The notes beneath the pieces were generated by a model that was not told where the DNA came from, did no database searches, and worked only from the letters and a program-made list of their open reading frames with translations. Of a stretch of 64,000 nt of DNA, positions 57,360-64,000 are shown in pieces. Where the stretch lies: assembly GCA_029876055.1 (NCBI GenBank), contig CM056875.1, forward strand, positions 3,683,001-3,747,000. The letters run 5' to 3'. How positions within the stretch are numbered: the stretch's first letter is position 1; every line of letters starts with the position of its first letter. This DNA comes from Madurella fahalii (taxonomy: Eukaryota > Ascomycota > Sordariomycetes > Sordariales). A program made the translations under genes and the position numbers.

Positions 57360-58860
57360 AGAGACTCTGCATCAGGGAAGCGGCCCGTTAAGAGTGCGGC
57401 ATCCTTTAGTGTGCCGCCACTTTTTATAATAAGAGATCGATGGACTGGCAAGAAGCGTGCACGACTAATGACTGGGGCTGTACCTCCGTATAATGTTTCT
57501 GTAGATTAGACGCAATAATGAGTAATGGATTTGCGAGTCTGCCCATGAGCCGCTTCGGTGTTCATTGACTTGCATGAAAGCGACCAAGGTGTATGACAGA
57601 CGCACCCGTGCTGGCTGCACGGACAAATTATGTCTTGGAGGAGCCTGCGGCTTCGACGACGCACATTTTGTGGTCGAACAAAGGCCATGGACACTGCCCG
57701 AAACGTCTCCAATTTTGATGGACTCGGACCCGACGCTACGGGAAACTGCTACCTCACCTGGCACCGCAACGCGCCAAGAATACAGCAAACAAAATCTGTG
57801 AACGCGGGTCAGCCATCGCGCTCAAAGCATCGCGTCAAATAGTGGGGACGTGGCAAGGCAGACATTGTGGATGTCCTTGGATGCCTCGGAGCCCTGGCAA
57901 GGTTCCAGCACAAGCAATCCCGCCAGATTTTCATCTCGCTGCATTTGAATGCAAGGGGCGGCAGAGCATTCTCCAGTCACATCACTTCCAACATGGCAGA
58001 TCAACGGACTACGGAACCATGGGGTAGAAACCGAACGACACAGAATCCCAAGCACATGCTTTTCCCAGGAAAAGTATTTCTTCCTCACGTCTCGAATGCA
58101 ATCCAAGAGCGCAATGAAAAAAAGTGAAAAATGGCCGGTCAGACTTCCATCGACACCCACCCCGCCCGAGCGCCCGAAGGCAAGACCTCGAGAAAGCCGG
58201 GGTACAGATCATCGCCACTCTCTATACAGCCGCAGCACGAAGCCAGCGACCGCCACCTTTGCAGGCAGAGCGAGAGTAAAAAGGGACCTCACTGTAGGGT
58301 GCCGAGGATATCGTTCATCAACCCGGGTGGGATCTGTGGCTCCTTTAGGGAACACAAAAGAGGACAACTACTATAGAAATGATTCTCTGAAGTATTGTCG
58401 ACATGAGGAAAAAAAGAGAAAAGAAAGCCGAAAGGGAGGGAGGGGAGCAGCCTCTATATACCTCCCAGAAGTGGCCTGTGCACGTCTGCATTTTTGCAGC
58501 TGCCCACTTTTTTTCCAGGCTCCACACTGCAGAGTTTTGCGCAGAGTTTGCTGGTGAAGTGGACCGCAGCATTCTGCCACCCAAGACCGCCAAAATTTCT
58601 CTCCGTGGTCAGCTTTTCTTCCCGAACAACGAACGAAAATCGAGCCTCAAGCGATTGCGTTGCGGTTTGCCTCAGGTAGAGACGCTGGCATTGGCTGAGA
58701 TTGAGAGCTGGACATCTCTCGTTGCGGCTAGTCGCCGCCCATCACACATCACCAGCAGGTGACGACCACGGAAACGCGAGCAGTGTGCGGACAGTACAAC
58801 CCGCAATGCACCCTGCACCTGCACCTGTACCTGAAGCTTTGATTTACTACTACTACAGAT
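57360..58860. other. 1.5-kb gap between convergent genes, nothing recognised
   Basis: A 202-codon plus frame (57949-58557) overlaps other frames and has no motif. I see no RNA or repeat. Confidence 0.4.
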
Positions 58861-60024
58861 TCACTCGGCGTAGAGCCTCTCCTGCTCTATCCACCACCTC
58901 ACCTCTGGCGTGACCATTGCGTCGAGCCTCTGCGAGTCGCCGTCTCTCGCCGCCGCGCGCGCGTACGTGCTGCTGATGATGTCGGCCCCGACCCGGCATC
59001 CCTCGACCATCTCGATCCGGGCCCCCCATTCTCTCCCGCCACGCCCCTCCGCCTCCCACAGGCTCTCCAGATACGCCCGCTGCTCATCCTCGCCGCCCCA
59101 TTCGTCGTCCGTCCGCAGCGTGACGCGCAGCTTGGCGCGCGCAAAGAACGGCCCGAGCACCCGCTGCATCGGCGTCACGCCGTCTGCTGCCGGCTCGGAC
59201 GGGCCGTAATACTTGGGGTTGAAGATGCGGATCAGCGTGTCATAGCCGACGAGGATGACTTGTTCCATCTTGTTGTTGGTGGTGTTGTTGCCATCGTCTC
59301 CCCCACCGCCGCCCTCTCCTTTGTAGAACTCGGCCTCGGCGATGGCGGCGCTCTTTTCGTGAAAGTACGGCAGCGTGGAAAGGCCCAGATCGACGCGTAA
59401 TCCCCCATCGTGTTCCCGTCCCTCCTCGGCCGACGACGCTTCGCGTTCGTCCCGCTGCCCCTGCCGCTGCCTCTGCTGCTGCTGTTGCTGCTGTCGCTGC
59501 AGGTCCCTGGCAAACGCCCACATCATGGCCAGCCGCTTGTCAAACGCCGCCGGCTTGGGCGCCTTGTCAGCGTTGTTGACCGACAGCAGGAGCAGCAGCC
59601 GCACGGCGGCCGGGCCCTGGCTCTCCCGGTGGTCTGCAAGGTCGCGGATCGCCGAGGCGGCCATGCGCAGGTGCGCGCGCGTCGGCGGGTTGAAGGACGA
59701 GTCGAGCACGACCAGGGCGCGCGGCCGGGCGCGCGGCGGGAGCGGCGCCGGCCGGCCATGGCGATCCGGACCTCCGTCGTGCGGCGCCGGCGCCGGCGCG
59801 GCGGTGCAGACGATGTGGAGCTTGGAGCCGGAGCGCTGAAAGGCCGCGAGGGCGCGCGAGAAGAAATCGGCCACCGAGCGGGCGGACACGGGCGGCTGGG
59901 CAGGCATCGCGCCCTCGGTCACGGGGGCTTGGTCGGATGAGGGCATGGCAACCTCGGTGTATCGAGCTGTTACAAAACGGCAATCAGGAGCAGCTGCTCC
60001 CAGCAAAGGTGGGGTGGCTGGCAT
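58861..60024 (-). CDS. NMNAT-like nucleotidyltransferase (yeast Pof1-type)
   Basis: Cytidylyltransferase-fold protein related to nicotinamide mononucleotide adenylyltransferases, closest in layout to yeast Pof1. Uninterrupted frame of 387 codons; an internal Met at 59946 (MPSSDQAPVTEG) is an equally good start and gives 361 residues. Motifs: VVLDSSFNPPTRAHLRMA (nucleotide-binding SxFNPxTxxH), RLLLLLSVNNADKAP, RLAMMWAFARD, LSTLPYFHEK, QVILVGYDTLIRIFNPKYYG, and the ISSTYARAA motif near the end, followed by TPEVRWWIEQERLYAE. Between the second and third blocks lies a Gln/Arg-rich low-complexity insertion encoded by CTG-type repeats (59457-59501) plus a later Gly/Asp/Asn run. The fold is clear; the exact substrate is an inference from relatives. 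Confidence 0.85.
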   Translation of the reverse strand: MPATPPLLGAAAPDCRFVTARYTEVAMPSSDQAPVTEGAMPAQPPVSARSVADFFSRALAAFQRSGSKLHIVCTAAPAPAPHDGGPDRHGRPAPLPPRARPRALVVLDSSFNPPTRAHLRMAASAIRDLADHRESQGPAAVRLLLLLSVNNADKAPKPAAFDKRLAMMWAFARDLQRQQQQQQQRQRQGQRDEREASSAEEGREHDGGLRVDLGLSTLPYFHEKSAAIAEAEFYKGEGGGGGDDGNNTTNNKMEQVILVGYDTLIRIFNPKYYGPSEPAADGVTPMQRVLGPFFARAKLRVTLRTDDEWGGEDEQRAYLESLWEAEGRGGREWGARIEMVEGCRVGADIISSTYARAAARDGDSQRLDAMVTPEVRWWIEQERLYAE

Positions 60025-60829
60025 GGTGGGGGCGGGCCCCCGCGGGGCGCCTAAATTATATCATTCCCCAGAGGACGGCATGCTGATGCGTCATGGGAAG
60101 TATACCGGCTCCTTTCAGGAACAGCGGGCCTACTGTGCCTTCTAATGAATGTTGTAAATGATTTCTCATCCTCTTAGCCAAAGATTTTGACAGCAGATCA
60201 AGCACTCTTGCGGTTTCCCATCTTGCCAGACAAGAGGCGCTGATCACTCTACATCTACCCACCGAGCATTTCCCCGTCCAATTGGCCCTCAAAGTATTCA
60301 GGAGTTACCACCAAGCTTCCCAACACTATAGTTAATGTCTTAAAGAGTGAGATCAAGAGGCAGTCTGCTCCTTTTCTGCTCGTATCCCGCCGAAGGCATA
60401 TGTCCCAGATACTATTCATCGAGACTCCAACAAGCAGTAGAAACTGGTTTGCATGTGGAGGATGTCACTTCGAGTGGAGTCACCAAGGAACGCTGGGGGA
60501 CTCTCCCACATCTCTAAGAAACTACTTGATTCCGAATAGAAGTCCGATAAACCTATTAATCGATGATGTGTGTCGTATAAAATCATAGGTAGCCATAGGC
60601 GCGAGGCGCAAAGGGCACAGGACTACACCCATATACTTTCTCATCTTGCCCGGTTCTAATCCGTCAACACGGTATGAATACAAAATCGTAACAAAGGGTA
60701 TCAAACCATCCAAACCGGCCAAGCCGGGACTCCCAGAATTTTTGGTCCCCGCCAGACGCCTCAAGAATGCAAAACCCCCTGAAACCACCAACCTCAGTAT
60801 TCGTCAGTACCGATGCACAGAATAAGACG
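60025..60829. other. intergenic, nothing recognised
   Basis: This 805-bp gap should contain the promoter of the NMNAT-like gene on the left and the 3' flank of doc1 on the right. Confidence 0.4.
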
Positions 60830-62504
60830 TTATCGAATCTCCGGGTCGCGCATGAAATCGGGAAAGTTGGAGATACTACCATCACTGAGCCGGGACCTAG
60901 CAATGGGATAGTGGTCGAGTGAATCCAGCAACTCTTGAAATGTCTCCTCCTCGTCTGCTGCCAGGCTCCGCACCGTCAGCCGATGTGCAAGGTCAAAACT
61001 GGGCGCCAAATTCGCTGCTGGGTCTCGCCCAGCGCCGCCTAGCGAGTGCTCATCTAGCGCATAAATCTTGATGCCGCGTATGTGTGTGTCTTTGCCGTTC
61101 TGATGGTTTTCCTTGATGTGCATCTGCACGATCCAGCAACATAGCGAGTGCCCATCCGGGCCTCCACCGCAATCAGCGATTGGAACATCCTGCCATCCGA
61201 CGGGGTTGGTGAGGGGGACCTCGGCGAACTGAATCAGGTCGTGGTGCCCAGTGCCAGCATAGAAGACAATGTGGGTAGGCGTGTATGACTCGTCTTGGTT
61301 GTAGTCGACATAGAAGCGGATGGCCCGGATCTCAACGCGGCGCAGGAAGTGAATGGTAAGCAAGTGTGGCTGTTGACCATCAGATCTGTCGAGTCGAGTA
61401 AGCGGCATGCCGGGAAACGGTACATGGAGAAAAACGAAGACAGAACTTACTGCCAGTACTTATCGAGGTCTTCGCTGAGAAGCTCCTCGACACCGCTTCC
61501 GGGTTTGTGGCTGCTGACACCGAAGTGGGCCAGGTTGTTGATCTCCTTCAAGCCTGCGGCAGCGGGGTCGAAGACGGGGCCTTGCAAGTGCTCCTCAGAC
61601 TCGCCATGCTCGTCCGGCTCCTGCTCATCGACCATCTCCTCGCCAGGTAGCTCAATGTCGTCCTCTCCAAATCCCGCCACCAATTCGGCTTCACTCGGCT
61701 CTCCGCTCTCGAACGCGCCATCCGCAATGTGGGTCGCCTCGTCATCCGAGCTGCTGGCATCCTGGGCAGAGGCTATACGAAGCGGCAATCGAAAGTCAGT
61801 CCATGCTATCACTTCATTGACATCATAGGTTCCGAGCCGAAGGCCCTCGAGAACGGCGTCCTCGTTTTCTTGTGCGAATATGATGGGTGCACGCTTCGTC
61901 TGGCCGCGGGCCGTATTGAGATCCCTGTTACGGTCTAGCTCAGCCAGAACCCGCCGCTGTACCACAACGCGACGGTCCAACGAGGGCCGCATTGTGGGAC
62001 CGGACCAGAAAACAAGCAGAGGAAAGGAAGGATAGGCGACGAGAGATTAAATGAAGTGTGTATTGACAGGAGGGAGCCGGGCCCCGGCAAGATGCCGTCG
62101 GGTGCCGGGCGTAGCAAGGACAAATCAAGGTCTAGAAGAAAACAGCATGTACCATCATAGGCGCTCGTGCCGATACATTGGCTTGCAAGCGGCTTACATA
62201 GACAGACGATTAGGTGGAGAGGAAAGTCTTGAGACAAACCCGAAGCGATAACGGGTGAAGGAGAAGGACGAGAAGGAAGGTGATGGAGGCTACCAGACGT
62301 TGGCAAGCGGGGGAGGAGTCCGAGAAACTTACACTGGGGAATAGCGCCATGTGCAATTGGAGACGATCGTAGTCGCCCTGAAGCAAAAGCTGCATGCGCG
62401 GCCTGACGCCGAGCTACGGCTGCGACCGAAGTGTGCTCAGTTCCTCGCCCAGCAGTAGCCCTTGTGCGCCGGGAGCCTCGTGTTATGTCGGGGAAATCGG
62501 CCAT
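60830..62504 (-). CDS. doc1: APC10 / Doc1, anaphase-promoting complex subunit
   Basis: Substrate-recruitment subunit of the anaphase-promoting complex. Exons 62504-62333, 61772-61451 and 61385-60830 join in phase to 349 residues. The DOC domain begins in exon 2 at GLKEINNLAHFGVSSHKPGS (then GVEELLSEDLDKYWQ) and continues in exon 3 with SDGQQPHLLTIHFLRRVEIR, FYVDYNQDESYTPTHIVFYA and HIRGIKIYALDE. The N-terminal part is an Arg/Ala-rich then acidic disordered region, longer than in yeast. The first intron is about 560 nt, unusually long; its acceptor (CGTATAG) has a good CTGAC branch site 18-23 nt upstream. An alternative start at 61992 would read through this intron. A second in-frame Met lies at 62513. 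Divergent from mre11. Confidence 0.9.
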
Positions 62505-62965
62505 CCTGCGCATTTCTCTCCATTGAGAGCCTCAGACAGGAGCTGAGGTTGAGCCGTCGACACAATGGATGGATGTTACCGTACCGGACATGTACTCGGG
62601 CATTGGATCTCTTGGCGGGACGGGCGACGGGACGGGACTCGTCGGTTCATCTCTCTGGGCTCACTCCAACAACGAACAGGGGGGGGGGGACCCTCCATGC
62701 CTGCCCCCTCCTTCTTCTCCATGGTTCTGCCATGCCATACCGCCCTAAAGTCTCCATTGGGCGGGGTGGTCCACTTGGAGGCAGCAGCAACCACTTTCTT
62801 GGCCCATGTGACCGCGTGTCGATTCGCGTATCGATCCGACGCGACGCCAATCCACAGCTCTTCCCCACTTGCCACATTCCCGGGACCAAAACCGCTCCAA
62901 AGCGTCACTGACGGGGATAACGTCAGGACAGGTGATTTGCGCATGATCACATTCTACAACTTCTC
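62505..62965. promoter_or_regulatory. shared upstream region of doc1 (minus) and mre11 (plus)
   Basis: This 461-bp region lies between two divergent starts and must hold both promoters; it includes a G9 run near 62681. No specific element identified. Confidence 0.5.
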
Positions 62966-64000
62966 ATGATGCCGCAGGCTTCGGGTACGTAACCTGCCGT
63001 TCCAAGGAACCTGGTGTGTTGCGCTTGTGCTATTCCGGCCGTTCCTGACATGCCATTAGACGCGGATACGATCCGCATCTTGGTCTCGACCGACAACCAC
63101 GTTGGCTTCGAGGAGCGAGACCCCATCCGCAAGGATGACAGCTGGCGCACTTTTGACGAGATTATGCGGCTCGCCCGCACCCGGGACGTCGATATGGTCC
63201 TTCTCGGCGGTGACCTTTTCCACGAGAACAAGCCCTCGCGAAAGGCCATGTACCAGGTCATGCGGTCACTTCGAAAGAACTGCCTCGGCATGAAGCCCTG
63301 CGAACTCGAGTTTCTGAGCGACGCGGCTGAGGTCTTTGAAGGCTCCGTCACCCATGTCAACTACCAAGATCCAGATATCAACATCTCCATCCCTGTCTTC
63401 TCGATCCATGGAAACCACGACGACCCAAGCGGGGACGGCCACTACTGTTCGCTTGACCTGCTGCAGGTGGCCGGTCTTGTCAACTACTTTGGCCGCGTGC
63501 CTGAGGCGGACAATATTCACGTCAAGCCCATACTGCTGCAAAAGGGCAAGACGAAGTTAGCCCTCTACGGGCTGAGTAACGTGCGGGACGAGCGTATGTA
63601 CCGCACTTTCAGGGACAGTAAGGTTAGGTTTTACCGGCCGAATCAGCAAAAGGCCGACTTTTTCAACCTGTTGACGGTGCACCAAAACCACCACGCACAC
63701 ACCCCCACCAGCTATTTGCCAGAGAACATGCTGCCTGACTTCATGGACCTTGTCATCTGGGGCCATGAGCACGAGTGCCTCATCGATCCCCAGCGGAACC
63801 CGGAAACCGGTTTTCATGTGATGCAGCCAGGCTCATCAGTTGCGACCTCGCTCGTCCAAGGTGAGGCCGTTACCAAGCACGTCGCGATTCTTAGCATCAC
63901 TGGAAAGACTTTCGAGGTCGAAAAGATACCGCTGAAAACTGTTCGGCCCTTTGTCACCAAGGAGATTTTCCTAGCAACGGACGAGCGCTTCAAGGGCCTC
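62966..64000 (+). CDS. mre11: Mre11 double-strand-break repair nuclease, 3' end outside the window
   Basis: Nuclease of the Mre11-Rad50-Xrs2/Nbs1 complex, acting in DNA end resection and checkpoint signalling. Exon 1 (62966-62984) encodes MMPQAS; the GTACGT...TTAG intron is removed and exon 2 runs from 63060 to the window edge, in frame throughout. The phosphodiesterase motifs appear in order: ILVSTDNHVGF (Asp and His), LLGGDLFHENKPS, FSIHGNHDDPSGDG, LLTVHQNHHAH, and VIWGHEHEC. The eukaryotic latching segment PFVTKEIFLAT begins at the edge. About 320-350 of an expected 650-750 residues are visible, so the C-terminal DNA-binding and GAR-like parts lie outside. A second Met directly follows the first, so the start is ambiguous by one codon. 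Confidence 0.96.

Noticed and set aside
57949..58557. 202-codon plus-strand frame between the peptide transporter and the NMNAT-like gene
   Set aside because: Overlaps frames in other phases, no motif, Arg/Ser-biased composition.

Overview
The window looks like nuclear DNA of a filamentous ascomycete, most likely a sordariomycete of the Sordariales (Chaetomiaceae or Neurospora type). The support is short GT-AG introns of about 50-110 nt with CTRAC-like branch sites, GC-rich coding sequence, a HET-domain protein, a Clr5-domain protein, AA9 lytic polysaccharide monooxygenases, a PRO11-type striatin and a lone 5S rRNA gene of the dispersed Neurospora type. Gene models were built by hand from reading frames, splice signals and phase; nearly all close to a whole number of codons.

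Layout. 1-2.3 kb: a secreted GMC oxidoreductase running off the left edge (minus). 3.9-14.8 kb: a conserved housekeeping block of SEY1 (ER fusion GTPase), RNase H2 subunit A, CENP-C/Mif2, a fructosamine-kinase-like protein and guanine deaminase. 15.0 kb: a 5S rRNA gene. 15.7-18.1 kb: a HET-domain protein. 20.7-28.5 kb: accessory genes (a small multi-pass membrane protein, a Clr5-domain protein, a proline-rich membrane-anchored protein and a small Ser-rich protein) separated by 1-2.6 kb of apparently empty sequence. 30.2-42 kb, all on the minus strand: a small HVA1/TUDOR-like protein, two AA9 LPMOs, a stand-alone cellobiose-dehydrogenase-type flavodehydrogenase, and a secreted-protein gene broken by an in-frame stop. 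44.2-64 kb: a second conserved block with PHO88/SND3, RAD14/XPA, striatin (PRO11), a secreted pepsin-like protease, a PTR2-type peptide transporter, an NMNAT-like nucleotidyltransferase, APC10/DOC1 and the 5' part of MRE11 (cut by the right edge).

The most coherent accessory theme is extracellular oxidation of plant polymers: two AA9 LPMOs and a CDH-like AA3 flavoenzyme lie within 8 kb on one strand, and a second AA3-type GMC enzyme is at the left edge. A GGCTAA/TTAGCC hexamer lies 290-325 bp upstream of each of the three start codons in the LPMO/CDH-like group. Three genes show decay or assembly problems: a non-AG 3' splice site in the left GMC gene, another in the fructosamine-kinase-like gene, and an in-frame TAG plus a frame change in the secreted protein at 41 kb. 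I did not see a CRISPR array, a complete transposon or a convincing tRNA gene, and I cannot point to a clearly new multi-gene system beyond the LPMO/flavodehydrogenase neighbourhood.
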